Positions 16,116-23,995 of a stretch of DNA of 30,421 nt are shown piece after piece. This DNA is from a virus, in IMG/VR virus record IMGVR_UViG_3300025450_000083, positions 1 to 30,421 of that record. One strand, given 5' to 3'. The notes under the pieces are model-generated. The model made no database searches. It saw nothing but the letters and a program-made list of their open reading frames with translations, and was not told where the DNA came from. How positions within the stretch are numbered: position 1 is the stretch's first letter; every line of letters starts with the position of its first letter. The position numbers and the translations under genes are program-made.

Positions 16116-16514
16116 ATGTCGTTCATGACTATGCAGCACGAAAACGACCCGAAAGAGAACATCAAGAAAGACATTGGTGATCTGTCGACCGTTGAACTGT
16201 TCAACAATCAGGTTCTGGTCGCTGTCTATGTACGGCCTGAAAAGACCAAAAGCGGCATCTACCTGACTGACAAGCTGCGCGAAGAAGACAAATTCCAAGG
16301 CAAGGTCGGGCTGGTTCTGAAGCTCGGCGCCAGCGCCTTCGACGACCCCAACAGCCAGTGGTTTGCTGGCATGGACAGGCTGATTGCCGTCGACGACTGG
16401 GTCGTTTTCCGCCCGTCTGACGGCTGGAGCGTCACCGTCAATGGCGTCCTGTGCCGTATTCTTGATGACGTAAACATTCGCGGTCGCATCCAGCAACCCG
16501 ACCAGGTGTGGTAG
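16116..16514 (+). CDS. GroES-like co-chaperonin
   Basis: The protein has 132 residues from ATG 16116, chosen for AAGGAGA at 16099-16105. LFNNQVLVAVYVRPEKTKSG, then IYLTD, corresponds to the Cpn10 first strand and mobile-loop region (the P..E.T..GI.L pattern). KVGLVLKLG and a C-terminal beta strand follow. Phage GroES analogues such as T4 gp31 work with host GroEL to fold the capsid protein. Placement directly before the scaffold-like gene and two genes before the capsid-module terminator fits that role. The protein is longer than bacterial GroES by an N-terminal extension of about 25 residues. Confidence 0.75.
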   Translation: MSFMTMQHENDPKENIKKDIGDLSTVELFNNQVLVAVYVRPEKTKSGIYLTDKLREEDKFQGKVGLVLKLGASAFDDPNSQWFAGMDRLIAVDDWVVFRPSDGWSVTVNGVLCRILDDVNIRGRIQQPDQVW

Positions 16515-16521
16515 GACAAAC

Positions 16522-17421
16522 ATGGCCAAGAAAGAAGACACTATCGAAGTCGAAGTCGAAGACGCCGTTGATGCCTCCGAAAAGGACGAAATCAACGTTG
16601 TCGTCGCCGAGGAAGCCGAAGAAGGCCCGCCTCGAGGCATAGACCCCGAAGAGGGCCTGGATGCGCTCAAGGCGCAATTGGAGTCCGAAAGGCAGGCGCG
16701 TTATGACGCCGAACGCCGGGCCCAACAGGCCGCCCAGCAGGCTTATCAGGCGCAAAACGAGAAGCAGGACAGTGATCTGCATCTCGTCTCCAACGCGATC
16801 GACACCGTCAGGCAGAAGGCTGAAATTCTCAAGGCTGCCTACCGTGACGCCATGTCCATGTCCGATTTTGATCGGGCTGCTGATCTCCAGCAGGAAATGA
16901 GCGACAACTCTGCTCGCCTGCTGCAGCTGGAACACGGCAGGCAGGCCCTTGAGCAGCAGCCGAAGCGTCAGCCTCCCCCGCCGCCGCGGCCTACTGATCC
17001 TGTTGAGGCCATTGCTTCGCAGCTTTCGCCGCGTTCTGCGTCCTGGGTGCGTGCTCACCCGCAATTTGCGCGTGATGAGCGGCTCTTCAATAAGATGGTC
17101 GCGGCTCACAATCTGGCCACGGCTGACGGCATTGAGCCTGACACCGACGACTACTTTGAAAGCATCGAAAACCTGCTCGGCGTGCGTCAATCGCAGGTCT
17201 CAAGGGCTGAAGAACCGACTTCTGTGGCCGCAAAAGTCACGCAAAGGCGGTATTCTCCCCCTGAAGCGCCTGTTTCGCGCAGCGGAAACGGCACGGGGTC
17301 AAGGTCAAATGTCGTCCAATTGACCAAAGAGCAGAAAGAAGCCGCCGAAATGAACGGCATGACCTATCAGGAGTATGCACGTAACGTGTTAACTCTGAGG
17401 AAAGAAGGGAAGATAAACTAA
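16522..17421 (+). CDS. Putative scaffolding protein
   Basis: This 299-residue protein has the usual scaffold design. The N-terminus is very acidic (EVEVEDAVDASEKDE). A long charged coiled-coil spans about 45-150 and includes an AERRAQQAAQQAYQAQ stretch, followed by a proline-rich hinge (QPPPPPRP). The C-terminus carries a basic helix (YARNVLTLRKEGKIN). It stands between a GroES-like gene and the capsid genes. The stop codon overlaps the next ATG (TAATG), so they are coupled. Sequence identity with known scaffolds cannot be judged here. Confidence 0.65.
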   Translation: MAKKEDTIEVEVEDAVDASEKDEINVVVAEEAEEGPPRGIDPEEGLDALKAQLESERQARYDAERRAQQAAQQAYQAQNEKQDSDLHLVSNAIDTVRQKAEILKAAYRDAMSMSDFDRAADLQQEMSDNSARLLQLEHGRQALEQQPKRQPPPPPRPTDPVEAIASQLSPRSASWVRAHPQFARDERLFNKMVAAHNLATADGIEPDTDDYFESIENLLGVRQSQVSRAEEPTSVAAKVTQRRYSPPEAPVSRSGNGTGSRSNVVQLTKEQKEAAEMNGMTYQEYARNVLTLRKEGKIN

Positions 17422-18029
17422 TGGCACGCAGGAAGATGACTGTTAACCCGCTTCAGGCTGCAGCCAAGGCTGTTGAGGCCGAAATTGAGGCCGCCAAGGC
17501 GGCTCCGGCGCCGCAAGCCGAAGAAATTCGGCGTGAAATGCGCCCAGCCATGCGCGAGGAGGATCCGCGGGTCCGAGCTGCGCGCCGGGCTGCTGAAGTC
17601 CGCGCCAATGTGGGCGACATGGATGAGGGCCAGGACAAGTACTACATTGATCGTCGCACCATCCCCGATGGTTGGGACTACGAGTGGAAAACCAAGGCTG
17701 TTTTCGGCGAAGAAAGGCCTGCCTATCAGGTCCAACTGGAGCGCATGGGCTGGACTCCCGTCCCGGCAGAGCGTCACCCGTCCTACATGCCTGATGGCGG
17801 CAAGTATTCCACCATTGAGCGCGACGGCATGATCCTGATGGAGCGTCCGCTTGAACTGACCCAGGAAGCCCGCCAGATCGAGCTTAAAAAGGCTCGCCAG
17901 CAGGTCCGCCACAAGGAAGCGCAGCTCAACTCTGCTCCGGGCGCCGATCATTTTGGACGGGACAACAAGGGTAATTCCCTCGTTAAGGTCAACAAGTCCT
18001 ACGAGGCGATCCCTATTCCGAACGACTAA
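17421..18029 (+). CDS. Conserved head-module protein of unknown function
   Basis: This 202-residue protein has ATG at 17421 overlapping the scaffold stop. The N-terminus is an Ala/Glu-rich helix. The central part (IPDGWDYEWKTKAVFGE, then GWTPVPAERHPS) has the look of a small conserved phage structural-module family, and the C-terminus is basic and helical. It is the last gene before a strong terminator. Function unknown. Confidence 0.65.
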   Translation: MARRKMTVNPLQAAAKAVEAEIEAAKAAPAPQAEEIRREMRPAMREEDPRVRAARRAAEVRANVGDMDEGQDKYYIDRRTIPDGWDYEWKTKAVFGEERPAYQVQLERMGWTPVPAERHPSYMPDGGKYSTIERDGMILMERPLELTQEARQIELKKARQQVRHKEAQLNSAPGADHFGRDNKGNSLVKVNKSYEAIPIPND

Positions 18030-18054
18030 TACCGCCTATACAGTACTAAATACG

Positions 18055-18083
18055 AAGGGCGATTGTAAAAGGTCGCCCTTTTT
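18055..18083 (+). terminator. Rho-independent terminator
   Basis: The 8-bp stem AAGGGCGA (18055-18062) with TCGCCCTT (18073-18080) has a 10-nt loop, and the T-run extends to 18083. It closes the packaging/assembly block just before the capsid promoter. Confidence 0.85.
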
Positions 18084-18084
18084 G

Positions 18085-18112
18085 TTGACACTCTTTGTTT
18101 TTGGAGTATAGG
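18085..18112 (+). promoter_or_regulatory. Sigma70-like promoter of the capsid operon
   Basis: A perfect TTGACA (18085-18090) and TATAGG (18107-18112) are separated by 16 nt of T-rich sequence. The promoter starts one base after the terminator's T-run, which lets the abundant capsid proteins be expressed separately from upstream genes. Confidence 0.7.
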
Positions 18113-18210
18113 CTATTTTACCCCTCCCCCGGCGTGGAGGGTTCACATCTATTTTCGGTCTAAATCGCCCCGGCGTGCGATGATGGCCTCCTTAAAAGGG
18201 AGAATCCGTC

Positions 18211-18825
18211 ATGGCGAACACGTCTGCGCCTTTCGGTTTCCGTCAATGGTCAGGCACTGGCTCTGCTCCGACGTATGAGCAAGTCGCCCTCGTCAACGGC
18301 GGTATCAACTACAACACCGCGGCTATTTACTACGGCGACCCCGTCGTCCGTGTTAGCTCGTCGGACAGCACCATCACTCAAGCCTCGACTGCCGGTACGA
18401 CTACGCTCGCCGGTGTGTTTGTTGGCTGCAAGTACCTCTCGACCTCGCAGAAGCGGACCGTTTGGTCCAACTACTGGCCGGGCTCGGATGTCAGCAGCTC
18501 CAACCAAAGCACGATTGAAGCCTACATCATCAACGATCCGAACGCTCAGTTCCTCGTCCAATCCGATTCGACCGGCGCGACCCAGGCTCAAATGGGTTCC
18601 AACGTGAATCTCAACATTGGCTCGGGCAACGCGAACAACGGTCTGTCTGGCGCCTACATCACGCCCGGCTCGACCGCTGCTACGACGAGCAACCTGCCCT
18701 TCCGCATGGTCAGCCTGAACACGAGCCCTCCGGGTGCTCCGGGCACTGCTTCGGGCGCGTACAACTACGTTGTTGTGGCCTTCAATAACGTCGAAACCAA
18801 GCAACTGACCTCGGTCGTTGCGTAA
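18211..18825 (+). CDS. Putative head decoration protein
   Basis: This 204-residue, Ser/Thr/Gly-rich beta protein lies directly before the capsid gene, with AGGGAG upstream of ATG 18211. The opening (APFGFRQWSGTGSAPTYEQV) is like that of proteins found beside major capsid genes in many phages and thought to decorate the shell. No signal peptide or membrane segment is present. A minor capsid role is the alternative. Confidence 0.6.
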   Translation: MANTSAPFGFRQWSGTGSAPTYEQVALVNGGINYNTAAIYYGDPVVRVSSSDSTITQASTAGTTTLAGVFVGCKYLSTSQKRTVWSNYWPGSDVSSSNQSTIEAYIINDPNAQFLVQSDSTGATQAQMGSNVNLNIGSGNANNGLSGAYITPGSTAATTSNLPFRMVSLNTSPPGAPGTASGAYNYVVVAFNNVETKQLTSVVA

Positions 18826-18839
18826 GGGAGTGAAGGACA

Positions 18840-19754
18840 ATGGCTGTTAACCTCTCAGCAATCAAAGACCTTCTGCTCCCCGGCCTGCGGGGCGTTGAAG
18901 GCAAGTACGAGATGATTCCGTCTCAGTACGACAAGATTTTCACCAAGCACGACTCCAAGCTCGCCCTCGAGCGTACCGCTGAAATGCGTTACCTCGGCCT
19001 GGCGCAGCTGAAGACCGAAGGTGGTCAAACCTCCTTCGACAACTCGGCTGGTGAACGCTACGTCTACAACCAGGAGCACAACGAAATTGCTCTGGGTTAC
19101 GCGATCACCCGCAAGGCGATCGACGACAACCTCTACAAGACCCAGTTCCACCCGTCGAACCTCGGCCTGATCGAGTCCTTCCAACAAACGAAGGAAATCT
19201 ACGGCGCCAACCTGCTGAACACCGCCACCACCTACAACGCCTCTGTGGGCGGCGACGGTGTGGCGCTGTGCTCGGGTTCGCACCCGATCGACGGCGGCAC
19301 TGTGGCCAACACGCCCGCCACCCAGGTGGACCTGAACGAAGCCACCCTGCTGAACGCGATGATTGCGATCCGCACGAATTTCAAGGACCAAGCCGGTCTG
19401 AAGGTGTTCGCCCGCGGTCGTAAGCTGATCGTTCCGCCGCAACTGGAACCGGTTGCTATCCGTCTGACTAAAACTGAGCTTCGTCCGGGTACTGCAGACA
19501 ATGATGTCAACGCAATCCTGACGACCGCAGGTGGTCTGCCGGAAGGTTACATGGTCAACGACTTCTTGACCTCGGCCTATGCTTGGTTCATGCTCACGAA
19601 TATTGACGGTCTCTCCTACATGGAGCGCGTTAAATTCGAAACCGACATGCAGGTTGACTTCGTAACTGACAACCTGCTTGTCAAAGGTTACGAGCGTTAC
19701 AGCTTCGGCTACTACAACTGGCGTTCGATCTGGGGCTCGTTCCCGACTTCGTAA
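18840..19754 (+). CDS. Major capsid protein (Mu gpT-like)
   Basis: This 304-residue protein follows the decoration-like gene after 14 nt, with GGGAGTGAAGGA upstream. The sequence fits Mu gpT-type HK97-fold capsids: an N-terminal helix (LLLPGLRGVEGKYE), an E-loop-like region with AGERYVYNQEHNEIALGYAI, then LCSGSHPIDGGTVAN, LKVFARGRKLIVPPQLEPVA and a conserved end FGYYNWRSIWGS. Strong promoter, position and length agree. Confidence 0.85.
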   Translation: MAVNLSAIKDLLLPGLRGVEGKYEMIPSQYDKIFTKHDSKLALERTAEMRYLGLAQLKTEGGQTSFDNSAGERYVYNQEHNEIALGYAITRKAIDDNLYKTQFHPSNLGLIESFQQTKEIYGANLLNTATTYNASVGGDGVALCSGSHPIDGGTVANTPATQVDLNEATLLNAMIAIRTNFKDQAGLKVFARGRKLIVPPQLEPVAIRLTKTELRPGTADNDVNAILTTAGGLPEGYMVNDFLTSAYAWFMLTNIDGLSYMERVKFETDMQVDFVTDNLLVKGYERYSFGYYNWRSIWGSFPTS

Positions 19755-19760
19755 TCGGCT

Positions 19761-19782
19761 GGGCCTCCCTCGCGGGAGGCCC
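19761..19782 (+). terminator. Stable hairpin after the capsid gene
   Basis: A perfect 9-bp stem, GGGCCTCCC/GGGAGGCCC, with a TCGC loop is followed by only TATT. This is more likely an attenuator or mRNA-stabilising hairpin than a full terminator. Confidence 0.6.
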
Positions 19783-19802
19783 TATTCCCAAAGGAGAGAC
19801 AA

Positions 19803-20288
19803 ATGTCTTCTACTGTCTTTACGGGGCCGGTTCTGGCGGGCAACGTTCTGCAAAGCGACGGCACCGGCGCCCTTGCGGGTTTCGGTGGCAGCAGCGGCAC
19901 GCAAAACGTCGGGTTTGTTCAAATGGCGCAATCTGCGCCCATTACGCAATCCGCCACTGCGGCTGCCACCCCCATCGTGATCCCGGCCCAAAGCCAGATC
20001 ACGGACATCTATGTGGCTGTCACCACGGGCTGGGGTTCCAGCGGCACTCTCAGCATCGGTACTTCTACCGCTGCTAACGAGCTCGCCTCCGGTATCGCTG
20101 CTACGAGTCTGGTGCAGGGTCAGTACACTGTCCCGGTTACCAGCCTGATCGCTGCCTGGAACAACTCCAGCGCAACGCAGGACGTCCAGATTTACGTCAA
20201 GTCCAGCACCGGCACTGCGGGTGTGGCCGTCCTGACCGTCTGCTATCTGCAGGGGATCAACGGCTACGTCAACGGCCAATACACTTAA
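19803..20288 (+). CDS. Putative beta-rich virion protein
   Basis: This 161-residue protein has AAAGGAGAG upstream of ATG 19803. It is small-residue rich, with alternating hydrophobic strands (PIVIPAQSQITDIYVAV, then VAVLTVCYLQGING), typical of decoration or head-fibre proteins. It follows the capsid gene. No specific family is recognised. Confidence 0.6.
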   Translation: MSSTVFTGPVLAGNVLQSDGTGALAGFGGSSGTQNVGFVQMAQSAPITQSATAAATPIVIPAQSQITDIYVAVTTGWGSSGTLSIGTSTAANELASGIAATSLVQGQYTVPVTSLIAAWNNSSATQDVQIYVKSSTGTAGVAVLTVCYLQGINGYVNGQYT

Positions 20289-20300
20289 TAGGAGGCACCC

Positions 20301-20744
20301 ATGAAGGGTCACCGCAAGCACCGCAATACCGGCGGGGTCAATGAGGCCGAAATGGACCTCCGCGACAAGCCGGAAGCTCGTACCAACGCCGCTCACATCG
20401 ACCACGAAGCCGAAGAGCGCAAGCACGGCGGCCATGTTAAGCGCCACAAGCGCAAGCATGGCGGCATGATCCACAAGGAAGGCTTCGGCCCGGAAAGCGA
20501 ATCCACCATCGGTCGCGCCAAGCGCAAGCGCGGTGGCCACGTTCTCCACCACCACATGGGTCACGTGAAGCATGTCGGCGACGTGCATGGCGAACACGCC
20601 AAGCATCACGCCGGTCGCAAGCCCCGCAAGAGCGGTGGCCGGGCTTATTCTGACTCCAACCCCTTCACTTCCGCGGCTCACGGCAAGGCCCCCAAAGGCC
20701 GCACCCTGGACATGGAAATGGACGGCGGTCCCGGCGAAGAATAA
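20301..20744 (+). CDS. Small KHGG-repeat basic protein
   Basis: This 147-residue Lys/His/Arg/Gly-rich protein has AGGAGG just before ATG. Repeats are RKHGGH, RKHGGM, RKRGGH and RKSGGR. The stretch EHAKHHAGRKPRKSGGRA is nearly identical to a segment of the 494-residue protein at 14380, showing shared ancestry or function. The C-terminus is acidic (MEMDGGPGEE). Histidine density could allow metal binding, and charge suggests nucleic-acid contact. Function unknown. Confidence 0.65.
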   Translation: MKGHRKHRNTGGVNEAEMDLRDKPEARTNAAHIDHEAEERKHGGHVKRHKRKHGGMIHKEGFGPESESTIGRAKRKRGGHVLHHHMGHVKHVGDVHGEHAKHHAGRKPRKSGGRAYSDSNPFTSAAHGKAPKGRTLDMEMDGGPGEE

Positions 20745-20768
20745 ATCCAGACCTCTTTGTCTGAGGCG

Positions 20769-20794
20769 AACGGGGGCCTTTGCGCCCCCGTTTT
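20769..20794 (+). terminator. Rho-independent terminator
   Basis: The 9-bp stem AACGGGGGC/GCCCCCGTT has a CTTTGC loop and a TTTT run. It ends the capsid sub-operon after the small KHGG protein. Confidence 0.75.
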
Positions 20795-20809
20795 ACCATG
20801 GGGGATTAC

Positions 20810-21079
20810 ATGTCTGGAGCTTGGACGCGCAAAGAAGGCAAGTCACCTTCGGGCGGCCTCAACGAAAAGGGGCGCCAGTCTTTGCGTGCTGAAGGGCACA
20901 ATATCAAACGCCCTGTCACTGCCCACGAAGCCGCGCATAGCGAGGAAGCCGCCCAAAGACGGGATAACTTCCGAACCAGAATGTGTGGTATGAAAGAAAA
21001 GCTCACGTCGGCGAAGACGGCCCACGATCCAAATAGTAGGATCAATATGGCGCTGAAACGCTGGGACGTTAAATGTTAG
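20810..21079 (+). CDS. DUF6321-like protein
   Basis: The protein has 89 residues from ATG 20810, with GGGGG about 5 nt upstream. Upstream in-frame ATGs would fall in the terminator. The start SGAWTRKEGKSPSGGLNEKG and the end KLTSAKTAHDPNSRINMALK, then RWDVKC, match the conserved pattern I associate with DUF6321, a small phage family of unknown role. It is polar and basic with no membrane segment. Confidence 0.65.
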   Translation: MSGAWTRKEGKSPSGGLNEKGRQSLRAEGHNIKRPVTAHEAAHSEEAAQRRDNFRTRMCGMKEKLTSAKTAHDPNSRINMALKRWDVKC

Positions 21080-21092
21080 AAAGGGCCTACGG

Positions 21093-21848
21093 ATGGCGAC
21101 CATTACTTCTACGGGCGCTGTAAATCAGTCGATCACCCGCGTCGGCAGATACGAGCCTTTCAACCTCCAACTGGCCCGCGGGCAGATCAGCCTGCACTCT
21201 CAGGTCAACGTTTTCGGCTATCAAGCTGCTGTCGGCACCACGGCGGTGCCGATTTGGGAAAACGCCACTGCGTATGTCTACCCTTCCACCGCGGTCGTCA
21301 TGACCCTGGTGAGTTCGTCGGCTTCTGACAACGCGATCAGCGTCCTGATCAGCGGCCTGGATGCCAGCTACAATCCGATCTCGGAAACTGTTGCGCTGAA
21401 CGGCACGACTAACGTCAACACGGTGAACAGCTATTTCCGCATCAATAGCCTGAGCCTGGCGACGGGTACGAACATCGGCACGATCACGGCCAAGAACGGC
21501 GGCACGACCTATGCCGCCATCAATCCCGGCATCGGCAAGTCGCAGAACTCTTGGTACACGGTGCCCGCCGGAAACACGTTCTATCTGAACCGGGTCCAAA
21601 TCTCTTCGAACCTGAGCTACGCCGGTAGCGTCTATAACTACTACCAGGTGTACGCAAAGACCTCGTCGGGTCTGGTTCTCGTTGTTCTGCAGCAGCCGTT
21701 TGTGAGCACCTTTAGCGTTCAAAGGCAGACGCCGTTCCCTTACGCTGCTGGCACCGATCTTCAATTCCAGGTCAGCACCAGCACGGGCACTTCGGCTGTT
21801 GGCATTGTCGTGGAAGGCTTCCTGATCCAAAACGACGGCACTCTCTAA
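21093..21848 (+). CDS. Putative virion structural protein (beta-rich)
   Basis: This 251-residue protein is Ser/Thr/Asn-rich with many predicted strands, for example TAVVMTLVSSSASDNAISV, then YYQVYAKTSSGLVLVV and SAVGIVVEGFLIQN. It lies between the DUF6321-like gene and the head-completion gene. Its composition suggests a head fibre, decoration or tail-associated jelly-roll-like protein. Family not recognised. Confidence 0.6.
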   Translation: MATITSTGAVNQSITRVGRYEPFNLQLARGQISLHSQVNVFGYQAAVGTTAVPIWENATAYVYPSTAVVMTLVSSSASDNAISVLISGLDASYNPISETVALNGTTNVNTVNSYFRINSLSLATGTNIGTITAKNGGTTYAAINPGIGKSQNSWYTVPAGNTFYLNRVQISSNLSYAGSVYNYYQVYAKTSSGLVLVVLQQPFVSTFSVQRQTPFPYAAGTDLQFQVSTSTGTSAVGIVVEGFLIQNDGTL

Positions 21849-21858
21849 GGGGTGATCA

Positions 21859-22548
21859 ATGTCCACAAGCGGGACGTATAATTTCAACCCGTCGCTGGGC
21901 GAGGTCACCCTCTACGCTTACAACCTGTGCGGAATTCGAAACACCGCCATCGTTCAGGAGCACATGGAGGCCGCCCGCATGGCGGCCAATATGCTTCTGG
22001 GGCGGTGGTCTTCGGAGGGTGTGAACCTGTGGGCGGTGGATTTGCAGACGATCCCGCTGGTGCAGGGGCAGGCGACCTACAGCATTCCGACCAACACGAT
22101 CACCATGCTGGACACCTATGTCGTCCAGAACAGCGGCGGCGCGTCGATCAACCGCCTGATCCTGCCGATCAGCCGCACGGAATATGCGTCTTACCCGAAC
22201 CCGCAGCAGCAGGGCTTCCCGACCACCTACTGGCAGGATCGCCTGATCAACGGCACCGTCACCCTGTGGCCGGTGCCTGATGGCAATGAAAGCTCGCTGA
22301 ACTACTACCGCGTCCGTCAGATTCAGGACTCCAATTTCACCAGCGGACAGCAGGTCGAAATCCCGTACTACTTCCTCGAGGCGTTCGCCTACGGTCTGGC
22401 CTTCCGCCTGTCCCTTGTGTGGGCCCCAGAGAAGGCGCAGCTGATCAAGCCGCTGGCTGATGAGGCCTATGCCATTGCCGCCGCTCAGAACATCGAAACG
22501 GCGCAGCAGTACATTTCCCCGACCATCTCTGGCTACTTTAGGCCATGA
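21859..22548 (+). CDS. Head-completion / tail accessory protein (P22 gp4-like)
   Basis: This 229-residue protein fits the gp4-type connector family. It has a helical N-terminus with EHMEAARMAANMLLGRWSSE and WAVDLQTIPLVQGQATYSIP, then a beta region with TEYASYPNPQQQGFPTTYW, LINGTVTLWPVPDG and LNYYRVRQIQD. It ends with a helical YFLEAFAYGLAFRLS, then IKPLADEAYAIA. In P22, gp4 closes the portal and receives the tail, supporting a short-tailed virion. Its stop overlaps the ATG of the homing endonuclease. Confidence 0.75.
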   Translation: MSTSGTYNFNPSLGEVTLYAYNLCGIRNTAIVQEHMEAARMAANMLLGRWSSEGVNLWAVDLQTIPLVQGQATYSIPTNTITMLDTYVVQNSGGASINRLILPISRTEYASYPNPQQQGFPTTYWQDRLINGTVTLWPVPDGNESSLNYYRVRQIQDSNFTSGQQVEIPYYFLEAFAYGLAFRLSLVWAPEKAQLIKPLADEAYAIAAAQNIETAQQYISPTISGYFRP

Positions 22549-23231
22549 GCATCGATACGTTTTACGTCTATGAACACTGGCGCCCTGATAAGGGCGAATG
22601 TTTTTACGTGGGAAAAGGTAAAAAAAATCGCGCTCTTTATTTAAAACAACGCAACAAACATCATGCCGCAATTCAAGCAAAATTGGCTCGGCAAGGATTA
22701 TGCGTTGAAATAAAAATTATTTCTCATGGTTTGACGGAAGAAGAAGCGTTCAATCTTGAGACGAAGCAAATACTTTTTTGGCGGGCTGACGGAGCCGACT
22801 TGGCAAACCGCACTTTAGGGGGTGGGGGAATTTCTGGGCTGGTCCATACAAAAGAAACGCGCAAAAAAATGAGTGTTTCTCAAAAAAAGCGAAGCCCGCG
22901 CCCTCCTCATTCCATGGAGGTAAGGGCAAAAATTAGTCGGGCTCAAATGGGGCAAAAAAGAAGGCTTGGCATTCCTCAAAGCGATAAAACAAAAAAAATT
23001 CTTGCTGATCTGGGTCGCAAGAATTTTGAAATCTTTAAAAAATATATGTCCATGGGGCCTGCTGCATCATCAAAAAGAGTTGTTTGCGTAAATGATAATT
23101 TATCATTTGAGAGCGCAAGCGCCGCAGCAAGGCATTATGGTGTGGCTAAAAGCTCCGTGATAGAATTGTGTTTAGGTAAAAAACACAGAAAAACAGTTGG
23201 CGGAAAAGTCTTTAAATACGAGGAGGCGTAA
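22545..23231 (+). CDS. Free-standing GIY-YIG homing endonuclease
   Basis: The protein has 228 residues. The catalytic N-terminus shows the paired motifs YVYEHW (7-12) and FYVGKGK (20-26) with conserved downstream Glu residues (EEEAFNLETKQ). Next comes a NUMOD3-like DNA-binding segment (SGLVHTKETRKKMSVSQKKR), and near the C-terminus a NUMOD1/HTH-like segment (SASAAARHYGVAKSSVIELC). It is markedly A-rich with AAA/TTT codons, unlike its neighbours, which indicates recent transfer. It inserts cleanly between two structural genes, with an ATGA overlap. Confidence 0.88.
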   Translation: MSIDTFYVYEHWRPDKGECFYVGKGKKNRALYLKQRNKHHAAIQAKLARQGLCVEIKIISHGLTEEEAFNLETKQILFWRADGADLANRTLGGGGISGLVHTKETRKKMSVSQKKRSPRPPHSMEVRAKISRAQMGQKRRLGIPQSDKTKKILADLGRKNFEIFKKYMSMGPAASSKRVVCVNDNLSFESASAAARHYGVAKSSVIELCLGKKHRKTVGGKVFKYEEA

Positions 23232-23233
23232 AT

Positions 23234-23992
23234 ATGGCGTATGCCTCAAGATCAGGTAGGGCAAGAACAAGTCCTAGTAACCCGCAAGCGTTTGCCGTTT
23301 GTGACAGGTGTTCGCTCTGGTATAATTTTTGCGACCTGCAATGGCAGTACGACTGGCGAGGCGCTGCGCTGCAGAACCTGCGCATTCTGGTTTGCGACAC
23401 CTGCCTGGACACTCCGCAGGAACAGCTGCGTGCGATCGTGGTCCCTGCCGACCCTACGCCGATCATCAACGCCCGCACTGAAAACTATGCGGCTGATGAG
23501 ACTGACTACCGGGCCGTTTCGGTGCCTACGGTATATGACCCCACCACGGGGATCCCGATCCCGAGCTCTACCGATCGCATCACTCAAGACGGTGGTCTGC
23601 GAAACACGCAGCCTATCGGCGCCCCTGTTGGGCTGACGGAGTCTGCGATCATGCCGCTCAACCAGGGTGTGGCATATGATGTGCAACTGCCGATCGTGTC
23701 GGTTACCGCTGTCACCAATACGAGCGTGGATCCAACCGGCACCAAACAGATTTCGGTGACTTGCTCGGCGCCCCACGGCCTCAGCACGGGGTCGCAAATA
23801 TCCGTCAGCGGCCTCAAGAACAACGGTGCAAACGGCTTCTACAGCGTGACTGTGACCACGGCCACTGCGTTTACCTACCTTCCCAATCGGGCTATACCTA
23901 ATGGGAGCCTGCTGACTTCCGGGACTGTCATAGTCACTGCCCTTGTCGGCGTGCCGTATAACTATTCGCAGATTCCGCAGACTGGGATTTAG
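23234..23992 (+). CDS. Tail-module protein with a CxxC pair
   Basis: This 252-residue protein carries CDRC (about 23-26) and CDTC (about 54-57), which could form a zinc ribbon at its N-terminus. A low-complexity middle with Pro/Thr/Asn follows. The end is a beta domain (VTCSAPHGLSTGSQISVSGL, then NGFYSVTVT) seen in many virion proteins. It sits between the homing endonuclease and the long fibre, so a tail or neck role is likely. No name is assigned. Confidence 0.6.
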   Translation: MAYASRSGRARTSPSNPQAFAVCDRCSLWYNFCDLQWQYDWRGAALQNLRILVCDTCLDTPQEQLRAIVVPADPTPIINARTENYAADETDYRAVSVPTVYDPTTGIPIPSSTDRITQDGGLRNTQPIGAPVGLTESAIMPLNQGVAYDVQLPIVSVTAVTNTSVDPTGTKQISVTCSAPHGLSTGSQISVSGLKNNGANGFYSVTVTTATAFTYLPNRAIPNGSLLTSGTVIVTALVGVPYNYSQIPQTGI

Positions 23993-23995
23993 GGC

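Noticed and set aside
18364-18373. An exact GACAGCACCA copy inside the decoration-like gene
   Set aside because: There is no GAGCGAGCCA 18 nt away and the bases encode normal residues, so it is most likely chance rather than a stray array unit.
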